Assembly (NCBI GenBank): GCA_017991835.1
Contig: JAGOPY010000001.1
Coordinates: 211,892-275,891, forward strand
Length of the DNA: 64,000 nt
Reading direction: 5' to 3'
Source of the DNA: Bacteroidales bacterium
Lineage (GTDB): Bacteria > Bacteroidota > Bacteroidia > Bacteroidales > JAGOPY01
The translations under genes and the position numbers were made by a program. The notes below the pieces were generated by a model that was given only the letters and a program-made list of their open reading frames with translations, had not been told where the DNA came from and ran no database searches. Shown piece by piece: positions 55,259-64,000 of this stretch (positions are counted from its first letter, which is position 1; each line of letters begins with the position of its first letter).

Positions 55259-56554
55259 TTAATAATATTTGCTTTTAAAGAACCAGTTTTCAAAAACGTT
55301 GACAGCGATCGTAAATTTAATAAAATTTTCCTGGATCAACCCGTTCTGGATGGTTCCTCTTTTTCCGATAGTTGCTGCAAGGTTCACCGTTGATTTCGAT
55401 TTCTTTATCGGTAAACCCATCCCAAAACTTATGCCAAATTCGTCGATGTACTTTCCCTTGAGATAGATTGGGGTTCTTCCGTACTGAAAACCAATACGGT
55501 AAGCAACTCTTTGGAAGTAAGTTCCGATATTTCTCGAATCCGGGATATATTCACCGCCCACACCTACGCTCCAGCGGTTGACAAGTGAATCGGAATTGCC
55601 GTTATAGCGGTATTTCTCCCAGTTTTGCCATGTAAAGTCGGCGCCGGCCATCCATTTTCCATCCTTTCCGAGGGTAATGCCCCCTCCGGTACGCATGGGG
55701 AGCGTGAAACTTCCTTTCTCATTATCAACGGCATCGATTGTATCGTAATAAAGCTGGGCTTCGGTAATATCTCCGAAATAGGTTGTCACAAGCCTTGAGG
55801 TCGAAGATCCGATCTCAAGTTCGGGACCGAACACGCCTCCGATGACCATAAACAGATCCTTTGAAAGTTTTTCCCTGTACTGGAAACCGAGTTCTCCATA
55901 AAAATCGCTCGGGCGCATAGAGCTGCGGATGTAGGTGTTTTTCATCTCGATGGAATCGGGGAAAGAGACGCCCCGGCTGCGGGTAATGTTCCCGAACAGA
56001 TATTTTACATTAAATCCAACCGAAAGTTTTTTACCAATCTTAAACCCATTACCCCAGTAAAGCTGGTTCAATCCGCCCGAACCGCGGTAAACATACTGGA
56101 TATCGGGCATGCCAATTTGCTGTTCCGTATTGAAAATATCGTATCCCACATAACTGAAAGGGAGCACGCCGAAGCTGGTGCGCCACCAGCGTGTCACCGG
56201 GAAACCAAAGAGAAGATGACTGAGGGAAACATAGCTGCCCTGGTTTTTCTGGTTGGTGACCTGCAGGTTCGACATCAAACCGAACACCCCGGCGTCGAAC
56301 ACAAAGCTGACCGAATCGAAAGCGGTATAGGAAGCGGGATTGGCCGTATTGATCACACTGGGCGAGCGGAAACCGGAATAGAGTCCGCCCATGGCCGTAA
56401 CACGCGGATCATTGCCGTTTTCTACCAGTGTACCCAATCCGTAACGGGTATACGGCGAGTTGATACTGATCTGACCGTATAAGGAGGACAACCGGAAGGA
56501 GGCAACCAGTAAAAGCCCTAATAACAAGTATTTACCCTTTGATTGAGTGATCAT
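55259..56554 (-). CDS. FadL-like outer-membrane beta-barrel protein
   Basis: A 431-residue exported barrel protein with signal peptide (YLLLGLLLVASFRLSSLYGQ). Repeated amphipathic strands and SINSPYTRYGLG, AMGGLYSGFRSPSVINTANPASY resemble the OmpP1/FadL-type N-terminus; it ends in an aromatic residue cluster (FFKSKYY) as barrels do. Substrate unknown (hydrophobic compounds are typical). It overlaps coaX by 23 bases at its start. Confidence 0.78.
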   Translation of the reverse strand: MITQSKGKYLLLGLLLVASFRLSSLYGQISINSPYTRYGLGTLVENGNDPRVTAMGGLYSGFRSPSVINTANPASYTAFDSVSFVFDAGVFGLMSNLQVTNQKNQGSYVSLSHLLFGFPVTRWWRTSFGVLPFSYVGYDIFNTEQQIGMPDIQYVYRGSGGLNQLYWGNGFKIGKKLSVGFNVKYLFGNITRSRGVSFPDSIEMKNTYIRSSMRPSDFYGELGFQYREKLSKDLFMVIGGVFGPELEIGSSTSRLVTTYFGDITEAQLYYDTIDAVDNEKGSFTLPMRTGGGITLGKDGKWMAGADFTWQNWEKYRYNGNSDSLVNRWSVGVGGEYIPDSRNIGTYFQRVAYRIGFQYGRTPIYLKGKYIDEFGISFGMGLPIKKSKSTVNLAATIGKRGTIQNGLIQENFIKFTIAVNVFENWFFKSKYY

Positions 56555-57275
56555 TATAGTCCAAAATTTCGTTCAATCCCAGCAGCACTAAATCGGGGGC
56601 TGCAAAGATGCTAATTTTTAGTTTATTATGCAAGAAATGATGATCACCGCCGGTAATAACCACGGCCAGGTCACCGGATTTTTCATGGTAGCGGCCGGCA
56701 AGATGAGTGATTTCGCCCGTGATGCCGTTATAAACCCCGGAAAGGATAGATTCCTGTGTTGTTTGTCCGATAAGGTCATCAAATTCTTCCTGTTCAATTA
56801 ACGGCAATTTACCGGTGAAAGTATGCAACGCCTTAAACCGCATCCGGATTCCGGGCGATATTGCTCCGCCCAGGTAGGTTCCTTCGGCGGTGATCAGATC
56901 GTAGGTGATGCAGGTACCTGCGTCGATCACCAGGCAATTCCGGCCGGGAAAAAGAGTGCGGGCCCCGGCTACGGCAGCGATACGGTCTTTGCCGAGTGTT
57001 TTCGGTGTCCGGTAAAGGTTTCGGAACGGCAGCGGCGTCTGGTCGGTCAGGAGGATAAACCTGCCGGCGGCGGCCAGGATCTCTTCCAATTGACGTGTAT
57101 GGATAATGACCGACGACTGGATGATGCCATCAAAAGGGCCGTGTTGTGCAATAAAACCGGTAAGGGAATCGGGTTTCAGCTTGTCGAAGGTCTCTTTGAA
57201 CAGCATGGTCTTCCCTTCAAAAACAGCGAGTTTCTGCAAGGTATTCCCGATGTCGATAATGAGTTTTCTGTGCAA
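56532..57275 (-). CDS. coaX: Type III pantothenate kinase
   Basis: First step of CoA synthesis, cytosolic, not inhibited by CoA. About 247 residues with ASKHA-fold motifs [51 protein letters not shown] and VITGGD. No ATG is available: an upstream TTG at 57296 lies inside a -7 box (TATCTTTG 57294-57301), so the TTG at 57275 ([11 protein letters not shown]) is chosen. It leads the coaX-OMP-TPR-lptC cluster. Confidence 0.92.
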   Translation of the reverse strand: MHRKLIIDIGNTLQKLAVFEGKTMLFKETFDKLKPDSLTGFIAQHGPFDGIIQSSVIIHTRQLEEILAAAGRFILLTDQTPLPFRNLYRTPKTLGKDRIAAVAGARTLFPGRNCLVIDAGTCITYDLITAEGTYLGGAISPGIRMRFKALHTFTGKLPLIEQEEFDDLIGQTTQESILSGVYNGITGEITHLAGRYHEKSGDLAVVITGGDHHFLHNKLKISIFAAPDLVLLGLNEILDYNDHSIKG

Positions 57276-57293
57276 AGTTGGTATTAAAGTTTG

Positions 57294-57301
57294 CAAAGAT
57301 A
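57294..57301 (-). promoter_or_regulatory. coaX promoter -7 box
   Basis: TATCTTTG on the minus strand, 18 bases before the TTG at 57275. The -33 area falls in the CAGTRRG repeat and has no TTG. Confidence 0.5.
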
Positions 57302-57309
57302 GTATTTTT

Positions 57310-57386
57310 CAGTAGGCAGTAGGCAGTAGGCAGTAAGCAGTAAGCAGTGGGCAGTAAGCAGTATGCAGTGGGCAGTGGGCGGTGGT
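57310..57386. repeat. 7-bp tandem repeat CAGTRRG, eleven units
   Basis: Ten CAGTAGG, CAGTAAG, CAGTGGG or CAGTATG units then CGGTGGT. It lies between coaX and the tRNA-Phe promoter; same unit type as 20664-20720 and 59346-59414. Confidence 0.92.
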
Positions 57387-57431
57387 GGACGACTTTTTTT
57401 GCCAGTGTTATATTATTTACCAAAAAATGTA

Positions 57432-57439
57432 TATCTTTG
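57432..57439 (+). promoter_or_regulatory. tRNA-Phe promoter -7 box
   Basis: TATCTTTG, 16 bases before the mature tRNA start. The -33 element is weak (TTA at 21-base spacing). Confidence 0.5.
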
Positions 57440-57455
57440 CGCTCCCAATTTTGCT

Positions 57456-57528
<73 letters not shown>

Positions 57529-57533
57529 CCGTT

Positions 57534-57559
57534 AAAGCGCCTTTCCCGGCGCTTTTTTT
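57534..57559. terminator. Bidirectional terminator of tRNA-Phe and aspS
   Basis: AAAGCGCC (57534-57541), TTTCCC loop, GGCGCTTT (57548-57555), then a T-run. The T-run reaches the aspS stop (57558) on the other strand, where A-rich bases precede the hairpin. Confidence 0.75.
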
Positions 57560-59306
57560 ATTTGCCAACCGTGGTAATCCCCAGCTCTTTCAGTTGATCG
57601 CCGGATATTTCCGAGGGGGAGTCGATCATCATGTCCTGGCCGGCGTTGTTTTTCGGGAAGGCGATGACCTCGCGGATCGAGTCGACGCCGCTGAACATGG
57701 CTACCCAGCGGTCGAATCCGAAAGCGATGCCGCCATGGGGCGGGGCGCCATATTCGAAAGCGTTCATCAGGAATCCGAACTGCTCCTGGGCGTCTTCATC
57801 GCTAAAGCCGAGGATCTGGAACATCTTCTTCTGCAATTCCTTGTTAAAGATACGGATCGAACCTCCTCCGATCTCCACACCGTTGATCACCAGGTCGTAG
57901 GCATTGGCGCGGACCTGGCCCGGATCGGTTTCCAGCAGAGGAATATCCTCCGGTTTTGGCGAGGTGAACGGGTGGTGCATGGCATAGAAACGCTTCGTTT
58001 CCTCGTCCCATTCAAGCAGTGGAAAGTCGATGACCCATAAGGGTTTGTAGACATTGGGGTCGCGCAGTCCCAGCCGGTTGCCCATTTCAAGCCTCAGTTC
58101 ATTCAGGGCCTTACGCGTTCTATGCGCATCGCCGGCGAGGATCAGGATCAGGTCGTTGGGCCCGGCATGGAAGGCTTCCGCGATCTTTTTCAGGTCTTCC
58201 GGCGAATAGAATTTATCGATGGTCGATTTGAAGGTGCCGTCGGCTTTGCATTGGATATAGACCAGTCCACGGGCGCCGATCTGCGGGCGTTTGACGAATT
58301 CGGTCAGCTCGTCGAGCTGCTTGCGGGAGTATTCGGCACACCCCGGGGCACAAATGCCGACGGTCAGCTCTGCCTGGTCAAAAACGCCGAAACCTTTTCC
58401 TGTCACCAGGTCGTTTAATTCGGCGAATTTCATCTCAAAGCGGATATCAGGTTTATCGGAACCGTAGAATTTCATGGCATCGGCAAAGGTCATGCGGGTA
58501 AACGGGCCGGTCTCGTAGTTTTTCACTCTCCTGAAAAGATGTTGTGCCAGGCCTTCGAAGGTATTCAGGATATCTTCCTGGGTGATGAAGGCCATTTCGC
58601 AGTCGATCTGGGTGAATTCGGGCTGGCGGTCGGCGCGGAGGTCCTCATCGCGGAAACAACGCACGATCTGGTAGTAGCGGTCGTATCCCGCCACCATCAG
58701 GATCTGTTTGAAAGTCTGGGGCGACTGAGGGAGGGCATAGAACTTGCCGTTATGCACCCGGGAGGGAACGACGAAATCGCGTGCTCCTTCGGGAGTGGAT
58801 TTGATCAGGTAGGGTGTCTCGATTTCGAGGAATCCCTGCGAGTCCATGTAGTTGCGGGTTTCGATGGCCATCCGGTGGCGCAGCTCGAGGTTTCGGCGCA
58901 GCGGGTTGCGGCGCAGGTCGAGGTAGCGGTAGCGCATGCGGAGCTCTTCGCCGCCGTCGGTCTCGTCTTCAATGGTGAAGGGAGGAACTTTCGATATGTT
59001 GAGCACTTCGAGCTTTTCGACGGCAATTTCGATCTCACCCGTAGGAATCTTAAGATTCTTGCTGCTGCGTTCGATGACTCTTCCAGTGGCAAGGATCACG
59101 AATTCACGGCCCAGCTTCCTGGCCTGGAGGCACAGTTCGGCGTTGGTTTCGAGGTTAAAGGCCAGTTGGGTAAGACCATACCGGTCGCGGAGGTCGATAA
59201 AGGTCATTCCGCCGAGGTCGCGGGAGCGTTGCACCCATCCGGTGAGGGTGACTGTTTTACCGTTATCTGTCAGGCGAAGTTCGCCGCAGGTGTGGGAACG
59301 TAGCAT
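57558..59306 (-). CDS. aspS: Aspartyl-tRNA synthetase
   Basis: Class II synthetase, 582 residues with the bacterial-type insertion. N-terminal OB-fold [25 protein letters not shown] shortened, motif 1/2 [44 protein letters not shown] region around residues 195-235, GAD insertion domain (about 290-420), and motif 3 [12 protein letters not shown]. No discriminating feature for a non-discriminating AspRS was assessed. It faces tRNA-Phe tail to tail. Confidence 0.97.
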   Translation of the reverse strand: MLRSHTCGELRLTDNGKTVTLTGWVQRSRDLGGMTFIDLRDRYGLTQLAFNLETNAELCLQARKLGREFVILATGRVIERSSKNLKIPTGEIEIAVEKLEVLNISKVPPFTIEDETDGGEELRMRYRYLDLRRNPLRRNLELRHRMAIETRNYMDSQGFLEIETPYLIKSTPEGARDFVVPSRVHNGKFYALPQSPQTFKQILMVAGYDRYYQIVRCFRDEDLRADRQPEFTQIDCEMAFITQEDILNTFEGLAQHLFRRVKNYETGPFTRMTFADAMKFYGSDKPDIRFEMKFAELNDLVTGKGFGVFDQAELTVGICAPGCAEYSRKQLDELTEFVKRPQIGARGLVYIQCKADGTFKSTIDKFYSPEDLKKIAEAFHAGPNDLILILAGDAHRTRKALNELRLEMGNRLGLRDPNVYKPLWVIDFPLLEWDEETKRFYAMHHPFTSPKPEDIPLLETDPGQVRANAYDLVINGVEIGGGSIRIFNKELQKKMFQILGFSDEDAQEQFGFLMNAFEYGAPPHGGIAFGFDRWVAMFSGVDSIREVIAFPKNNAGQDMMIDSPSEISGDQLKELGITTVGK

Positions 59307-59345
59307 AGTCGTTGGATTATAATTTGGGTGCGAAGATAGGAAAAA

Positions 59346-59414
59346 GTCGGCAGCCGGCAGTCAGCAGCCGGCAGCTTGTCCTGAGGGCGAAGCCCGAAGG
59401 ATCGGCAGTCGGCA
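59346..59414. repeat. 7-bp CGGCAGY repeat with a CTTGTCCTGAG insert
   Basis: Units CGGCAGC/CGGCAGT/CAGCAGC, interrupted by GCTTGTCCTGAGGGCGAAGC...GAAGGATCGG, a sequence type (CTTGTCCTGAGCGAAG) seen in intergenic repeats of many bacteria. It lies between the barrel gene and aspS. Confidence 0.8.
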
Positions 59415-59468
59415 AGGGGTAGTGGGGAGAATGTCCTGACGATCCGGCGAATGACGGAGAGGAAGGAT

Positions 59469-61919
59469 CTAGTGGTCAAGGCCGCTGTCAAAATCAATCC
59501 GGACCTCCTGCCCCGGCTGCTTTTGCTTGAAATTATTCAGTTTGTAGCTCAGTGTAAATATGAAGACGGGTCCTTCGTACCGGTACCAGTTCTCAGCGTA
59601 ATAGCCATCTCCGGAAACGGAATAATGGTACAGTCCTGTATCAAAAGTATTATGAGTCCTCAGGCCAAGCACAAGTTTTTTATTGAAAAATGAATGGTTC
59701 AGGATAAAATCAAAGTAATAGAATTCATCGGCATGTCCCTGGGGAATCTCGCCCGGGGCATAATATATAGCCAGGAACTGAAAGGTTGTGTTCTTTTTAA
59801 CATTAACGGTAGAAGTAAAACTACCGTTCCAGGCGATACTGCTCCCCTCCGGTTCATTTCCGTCGGCCAGCCGGCCTATCCACTGCGAATGATAAGCATT
59901 TCCGGTAACCCGAAACCTGAGCCATTCAAGGGGTTTATAACTCCAGGCCAGCTCAACCCCTGAACTGATCTCCTTGTCGAGATTGGCATAAGTTTCCACG
60001 AAGCGGCCATCGATATCCAAAAAATAAGACCCGATTGGATCATGTGAATTGCGGTAATACAACACGGTATTCAGCTGGATCTTGTTTATCATCAGCATAT
60101 GGCTGAGTTCGTAAGAATCGATGTATGACGACAAGAGATGAGGATTTCCCATCTTTGTTTCGTAGCTGTCGGATGAATAGAGAACGGGGCTCAACTGCCA
60201 TTCATCCGGCCGGGAAACCCTTCGACTGTAGCTCAATCCGAACCTGTGCTTTTCTTTCAGTTCCCTGGAAAGATGCAATGATGGAAAGAGATTGGATGCG
60301 GTTGTCGAAGCATTAAATTCATTCTGCCTGAAGGCAAGGTTGTAATGATAAATTTCGAGTCGTAAACCGGCCTCGTAATCAAACCATTTATTTATTGTCC
60401 CTTTTATACTCGAATAAGCGGCATTAACACTATTCTCATAATCAAACTGTGTTTCCGGACCGGCAACCGGTATGGTGAAATCCACAAAAGCCATGCTGTC
60501 GGAGATCGAATAATCGTAACCTGACAATTGCATTTCAGTGAGCAGTCCGGCCGAGAAAGTGATCCCCTGTTTCAGGGGCAGGGAATAATCGGCGCTGAAG
60601 CGGAACTGGGAGCGGTCGGATGTGTTCCGGAACTGACGGGAATAAAGGGGTTCTTCGACATCAAAATTGTCTGAATGTGAATTGAGCAATCCTCCGTAAA
60701 ACGCTGCTAAATCGATTTTATGCCCTTCTTTGTTTTTAAACAGATGGTTAAAAGTGATATCGCCGCTGATAAATTTATTCTCCAGCAGGAACTCTTCATG
60801 GGTAACCTGGCTGGTAAGAGAATCTGCAAGCCCTTGCCGAACCAGCCGGTAGTCAGAAGCAATATCCCGTGTGAATTTCCAGGTACCGATCTGTGCGGAA
60901 AATCCCAGGCTGGTTTTCTCGTTGATTTCATACCCGGCACCCACTTTCATATCTGCGGAGAACCTGTTGATCCGGCGATTTGAATGGATCGTTTCCTGGT
61001 AAGCGGAGTCGGCATCCGACACATCGCGGAAGCCCCGGTTCGAAGTTCGCTGTGTTTTATCGGAAAATGACACGGACGCAAATGCGCTGAATTTCCCGAA
61101 CTGCCTGTTGGCCATGACACTCCCCGAATACTTATCACCATTGGCGATACTGAGATTCACCAACCCTTCGGTCTTGCTTTTGTATTGTTTTTTCAACTTC
61201 AGGTTGATGATACCGGCTGTGCCTTTGGCTTCGTATTTCACCGAAGGATTGGTTATGATCTCAATGCTTTCAATGGTTTCGGCGGGGGTTTGCTGCAGAA
61301 GCTGAACAGGGTCCATCAGGGTTGGTTTTCCGTTGATGAGCAGCGTAAAATCGGCGCTGCCCCTGAGCAGGACCTGGCCCAGGGCATCAACCTGGACGGA
61401 AGGCACGTTCTGAAGGGCGTCGACTGCCGTACCGCCTTGCGCCGCAAGCTCTTTGCCGACATCGACCACCGTCTTGTCGATTTCAAAAGTGACCGGGTTC
61501 CTGATATCTTTTATTTCAACTTCATCCAGGTCATTTAACGAGACTTGGAGGCCAATCTTCCCGAGGTCTGCCTGGCGGTTTGCCTGACCGACACTTATAT
61601 TTTCGACGATTTTTTTCTCATAACCCATGAAATGAATCACGAGAAAGTATTGTCCTTCCGGAATATTTCTGAAGCGAAACAAGCCGCTTGCTCCCGTAAT
61701 TTCGTTAGCAACATTGGCAGAATCGGGTAAAGAAAAAAGGCTCACCGCAGCGTATTCAAGTTCATGGGATGAAGCTGTGCAGATGACCACTCCTTTGATT
61801 TCACCTCCCGGGCCGTTTGAAAAACAATTTACACGTAAGGCGATGAAAAATAAGCAAAGGAATAATTTTCCGATAATGGAGACGAGGGAAAATGGCTGGT
61901 TAAGGGTAAAGGCATTCAT
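59469..61919 (-). CDS. Outer-membrane beta-barrel family protein with carboxypeptidase-regulatory and plug domains
   Basis: An 816-residue TonB-dependent-receptor-like protein of the OMP_b-brl_3 type: signal peptide (KLFLCLFFIALRVNCFSNG), a CarboxypepD-regulatory-like domain (about 38-120, GSGLFRFRNIPEGQYFLVI-like), a plug (DALQNVPSVQVDALGQVLLRG, INGKPTL, IITNPSVKYEAKGTAGIINL), and a barrel of about 550 residues (YSRRVSRPDEWQLSP). Import substrate not deducible; no SusD neighbour is present, so it is not a standard polysaccharide locus. Confidence 0.87.
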   Translation of the reverse strand: MNAFTLNQPFSLVSIIGKLFLCLFFIALRVNCFSNGPGGEIKGVVICTASSHELEYAAVSLFSLPDSANVANEITGASGLFRFRNIPEGQYFLVIHFMGYEKKIVENISVGQANRQADLGKIGLQVSLNDLDEVEIKDIRNPVTFEIDKTVVDVGKELAAQGGTAVDALQNVPSVQVDALGQVLLRGSADFTLLINGKPTLMDPVQLLQQTPAETIESIEIITNPSVKYEAKGTAGIINLKLKKQYKSKTEGLVNLSIANGDKYSGSVMANRQFGKFSAFASVSFSDKTQRTSNRGFRDVSDADSAYQETIHSNRRINRFSADMKVGAGYEINEKTSLGFSAQIGTWKFTRDIASDYRLVRQGLADSLTSQVTHEEFLLENKFISGDITFNHLFKNKEGHKIDLAAFYGGLLNSHSDNFDVEEPLYSRQFRNTSDRSQFRFSADYSLPLKQGITFSAGLLTEMQLSGYDYSISDSMAFVDFTIPVAGPETQFDYENSVNAAYSSIKGTINKWFDYEAGLRLEIYHYNLAFRQNEFNASTTASNLFPSLHLSRELKEKHRFGLSYSRRVSRPDEWQLSPVLYSSDSYETKMGNPHLLSSYIDSYELSHMLMINKIQLNTVLYYRNSHDPIGSYFLDIDGRFVETYANLDKEISSGVELAWSYKPLEWLRFRVTGNAYHSQWIGRLADGNEPEGSSIAWNGSFTSTVNVKKNTTFQFLAIYYAPGEIPQGHADEFYYFDFILNHSFFNKKLVLGLRTHNTFDTGLYHYSVSGDGYYAENWYRYEGPVFIFTLSYKLNNFKQKQPGQEVRIDFDSGLDH

Positions 61920-62053
61920 TTACTGAACAATCTTGGATTCTTGCAATAATGAGGGTTAAAACATCATAACCGAAAGACCGGTCTAAAATAGCAAGCCGTC
62001 GGAAAATCAATGGATATCAGTTCACGAACGGCCGGAACCGGGGTGCAAACGGT

Positions 62054-62794
62054 TTATCTGATAAAAAGGATACTCCCGGCATCTGTCAGGGGTCCATGAT
62101 GCAATTCGACGATCTCATAATTTAATGAAGAAATGAAATCCCTGACTTTTTTGCCTTCGTGAAAGAAATCCAGGTTTCCGTTTATGAAGATTTTATCATC
62201 CAAGACGCCGCAGCATCCGCCGAAGAAACCGTGCGGGAAGCCTTCGAGGAGAATCCCGGAGGGATGGCGTCCCTGGGGACGAGGTCCCAAGGGATGGCGT
62301 CCCCGGTTGGTGAGATGAAGTCTCCTTCTTCCGAGACTCCATCTCATGAAAACCTTCTCAATCCCCTCATCCGACGTCATGAAACAATCATCCTTCAACG
62401 CCAGCAAGTTGCACCGGCAGTACCCCTGCTCCACACAGACCGGCTCCAGTTCCATGAAAGTTCGTGTGATCATTACATCGGTGTGGCGAAAATTGTGGAT
62501 CAGGTACTTCGGCGTGGCAACAGCATTGTAACGGGCCGACGACGGGTACTCCGGCCCGACCGGTAACTCGCCGGTGATAAATTCGATCCCGTTCTTACGG
62601 AGCTGATCAAAATAACGTTCCGGCAGATTCGGCGCCACGATCAACTTCCCCGGCCCCTGGCAGAAGAAAATATCGGGGTGACCAGAAATAGCAGGATAGG
62701 TGATGCCTTCGGTTTGTATTTCCATGAGCTCTCCGTAGGAAGAAAGTATATTCTTCGCTCCACAGGATAGTTTATTATCAACGATTATCAACAT
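62054..62794 (-). CDS. DUF6873 (GME-fold) protein with repeat-derived insert
   Basis: A 246-residue protein of the DUF6873 family with a guanidine-modifying-enzyme fold: MLIIVDNKLSCGAKNILSS, VAPNLPERYFDQL, RYNAVATPKYLIHN, CNLLALKDDCFMTSDEGI, GFPHGFFGGCCG and HHGPLTDAG. Between EGIEKVF and GILLEGF the protein has about 29 residues rich in Arg and His (R-W-S-L-G-R-R-R ... Q-G-R-H-P) that come from palindromic repeats (62261-62345) lying in frame. Function is unknown, and the insert may impair the fold. It is adjacent to the radical SAM gene. Confidence 0.75.
   Translation of the reverse strand: MLIIVDNKLSCGAKNILSSYGELMEIQTEGITYPAISGHPDIFFCQGPGKLIVAPNLPERYFDQLRKNGIEFITGELPVGPEYPSSARYNAVATPKYLIHNFRHTDVMITRTFMELEPVCVEQGYCRCNLLALKDDCFMTSDEGIEKVFMRWSLGRRRLHLTNRGRHPLGPRPQGRHPSGILLEGFPHGFFGGCCGVLDDKIFINGNLDFFHEGKKVRDFISSLNYEIVELHHGPLTDAGSILFIR
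62261..62345. repeat. Four palindrome-family units inside the DUF6873 gene
   Basis: GGGATGGCGTCCC at 62261-62273 and 62291-62303, with GGGACGAGGTCCC between, then GAGATGAAGTCTC (62312-62324) and GAGACTCCATCTC (62333-62345), the last two mutually inverted. All match the 13-bp repeat family found at 28651, 28731 and 41264. Confidence 0.85.
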
Positions 62795-62807
62795 TTCTCA
62801 GTTGGAC

Positions 62808-62855
62808 AATTTAACAGTTTAACAATTGAACAATTGAACAATTGAACAATTGAAC
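62808..62855. repeat. 8-bp tandem repeat AATTGAAC
   Basis: AATTTAAC, AGTTTAAC, then four exact AATTGAAC units, filling the 63-base gap between the radical SAM and DUF6873 genes. Confidence 0.9.
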
Positions 62856-62857
62856 CT

Positions 62858-63868
62858 CTACCTGTAATCCACCAGGAACTCCATCTGATTCAGGTCTTTA
62901 TCTTTCAGGAACTTAACCTCTTTAATGACCTGCATCAGCCTTTTGCGGTTTTTTCCGTAATACCCGACGGCAAAATTATACTGTGAAGGATGAACTGTGA
63001 TGCGAAGCTCATCTGTACCTTCAAAGGCAGTCAACACCTCTAGCCTGTCCCACCAGACCCCGGTCATGGCCAGTTCGCGTATGGAGGGATGATAAGGCCC
63101 GGCAACCAGCTCTTTCCCGGTCTGAAGGCCGATGGAAGCATGCAGCCCGACCCGGGTTACCTCCACTCCCGAAACTTCGAACATCGGGAGAAGGATCTTC
63201 AGCCGGTCAATCGTTTCTTCCAGGGTCAGGGGCTGGTACTTGCCCTGGTGGTACCACTTTTCAAGCACCGTATCTTTAATGACGAGCAACGGATAGATCC
63301 GGGTTTCCACAGCGCCCAGTGCGATGATCTTCTCAGCGGTGGAAACGTCCTTTTCCAGGGTATCGCCGGGCAGTCCGATCATCATCTGGAGCCCGAGGCG
63401 GAACCCGGATTTGATGATCATTTGAGATGCCATCTCAATATCCCTCGCCGTATGGCCCCGGGAAGACAAAGCCAGAACCTCATCATCCATCGACTGGGCG
63501 CCGAGTTCGATCGTGGTGACGTGATACTTTTTGAGCAGATGGAGTCTCGTTTCGTCTATATAATCAGGCCGGGTAGAGAGCCGGATGCCCTGTACCCATC
63601 CTTTTTCAATATACTCACCCGCAACCTGCAGGTATTTTATCTGCTCCTCAAGCGGTATCCCGGTAAAGGTCCCTCCGAAGAACCCTATTTCCACATGCTT
63701 CTTCCCTTTGGGAAATGAGAAATGATACTGCTCAATGATATTGACCATTTCCGGTATCCCGGGTATGTGCCCCCGGGCCGTGATCTTCTCCTGGTCGCAG
63801 AAAACGCACTGGAACGGGCAGGCTAGCTGCGGGATGAAGATAGGGATGGTGTAGTGTTTTGGGTTCAT
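62858..63868 (-). CDS. Radical SAM protein, Elp3-like family
   Basis: A 336-residue radical SAM enzyme: cluster motif Cys17-x3-Cys21-x2-Cys24 (LACPFQCVFCDQ), IGFFGGTFTGIP, RLSTRPDYI, VTTIELGAQSMDDEV and LGLQMMIGLPGD. It corresponds to the Elp3/MiaB-NMO-like radical SAM part without the acetyltransferase domain; the substrate is unknown. The start ATG 63868 overlaps the stop of the upstream partial gene by 4 bases (ATGA), so they are coupled. It is followed by the DUF6873 gene. Confidence 0.88.
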   Translation of the reverse strand: MNPKHYTIPIFIPQLACPFQCVFCDQEKITARGHIPGIPEMVNIIEQYHFSFPKGKKHVEIGFFGGTFTGIPLEEQIKYLQVAGEYIEKGWVQGIRLSTRPDYIDETRLHLLKKYHVTTIELGAQSMDDEVLALSSRGHTARDIEMASQMIIKSGFRLGLQMMIGLPGDTLEKDVSTAEKIIALGAVETRIYPLLVIKDTVLEKWYHQGKYQPLTLEETIDRLKILLPMFEVSGVEVTRVGLHASIGLQTGKELVAGPYHPSIRELAMTGVWWDRLEVLTAFEGTDELRITVHPSQYNFAVGYYGKNRKRLMQVIKEVKFLKDKDLNQMEFLVDYR

Positions 63869-64000
63869 AATTTTCCTCCCATCATCCATTTCCATGCCGG
63901 CATGACAATTATTTTCCTCTCACCATCTTCAATAACATCCTCCTGGTTGTAGCTGATCAAAAAACCGGTTTTCAATTGAAAAAAATCCATCGCTTCTTTC
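63865..64000 (-). CDS. C-terminal end of a probable DUF4143-type ATPase (partial)
   Basis: The last 44 codons of a gene entering from the right edge, in frame to a TGA at 63865-63867. The visible peptide FQLKTGFLISYNQEDV...MPAWKWMM fits the end of AAA ATPases with DUF4143 (ITYDQE...VVPAWKWL), the family of the gene at 34497-35801. Only this end is seen, so the call is provisional. Confidence 0.5.
   Translation of the reverse strand, partial: KEAMDFFQLKTGFLISYNQEDVIEDGERKIIVMPAWKWMMGGKL

Noticed and set aside
63424..63436. GAGATGCCATCTC in the radical SAM gene as an inserted repeat
   Set aside because: The encoded peptide (DIEMASQMI) fits the expected helix of the enzyme with no extra length, so chance or convergence is more likely than insertion.

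Overview
The window reads as chromosomal DNA from a Bacteroidota bacterium, most likely of the order Bacteroidales or a close relative. Evidence: many promoters of the Bacteroidota type (TTG/TTTG, 19-20 bases, TAnnTTTG), very few Shine-Dalgarno sites, a DUF4270 lipoprotein, a type IX secretion C-terminal domain remnant, the ileS-dksA-lspA and coaX-OMP-TPR-lptC-ppiD gene orders, an atpDC pair lying apart from the rest of ATP synthase, and single-chain glycyl-tRNA synthetase. No phage, CRISPR array, rRNA or intact insertion sequence is visible. The content is largely core metabolism and envelope biogenesis.

Layout. 1-514: end of a DUF6125 gene. 0.7-9.3 kb (plus): ileS, a DksA/TraR-like protein, lspA, a short starch-synthase-like protein, a DUF4270 lipoprotein and glmS. 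9.3-17.7 kb: sodB and an S41 processing peptidase (minus); pruA and an ALDH7-type dehydrogenase (plus); then a minus-strand stress cluster (ECF sigma, anti-sigma, CpxP-like protein, Cys-rich DxNxDG protein) and a thioredoxin. 17.8-19.6 kb is the accessory patch: an XRE/DUF6922 antitoxin with an AbiEii-type nucleotidyltransferase, decayed gene remnants including a DsrE-like pseudogene, a MITE-like element and tRNA-Leu(CAA). 19.7-24.5 kb: prs, rplY, pth, glyS and an M48 lipoprotein peptidase. 24.6-30.6 kb (minus): a sodium-pumping methylmalonyl-CoA decarboxylase operon with epimerase, beside atpDC. 30.6-34.4 kb: proline dehydrogenase diverging from yceD-rpmF-plsX-fabH. 34.5-47.3 kb: a DUF4143 ATPase, a T9SS-domain remnant, PHP phosphatase, U32 peptidase, alkaline phosphatase, pheS, cyclophilin, tdk, several uncharacterised secreted proteins, rsmI, a Nudix hydrolase and a LuxE-like protein. 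47.4-57.3 kb: lipoprotein, PBP2, RodA, then PpiD, LptC, TPR, FadL-like OMP and CoaX. 57.4-64 kb: tRNA-Phe, aspS, an outer-membrane beta-barrel, a DUF6873 protein, a radical SAM protein and the end of a probable DUF4143 ATPase.

How the genes work together. Proline dehydrogenase and PruA complete proline-to-glutamate oxidation from separate loci. Epimerase plus the decarboxylase subunits form the last steps of succinate-to-propionate fermentation and export sodium; FeSOD implies at least transient oxygen exposure. LspA, the processing peptidase, PBP2/RodA, PpiD, LptC and U32 serve the envelope and RNA modification.

The most unusual signal is not a gene system but intergenic repeats. There are at least nine loci of short tandem units (mostly 7 or 8 bp), a family of 13-bp palindromes of type GRGATGSCRTCYC, and a GTARAGRCGCAA palindrome. 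In several places these repeats have become functional sequence: four palindromes in a row are translated as a basic insert inside the DUF6873 protein, a palindrome arm supplies the -33 element of atpD, the sodB promoter lies in a repeat pair, the pth stop codon lies in a repeat arm, and repeats flank and interrupt the type IX domain remnant.
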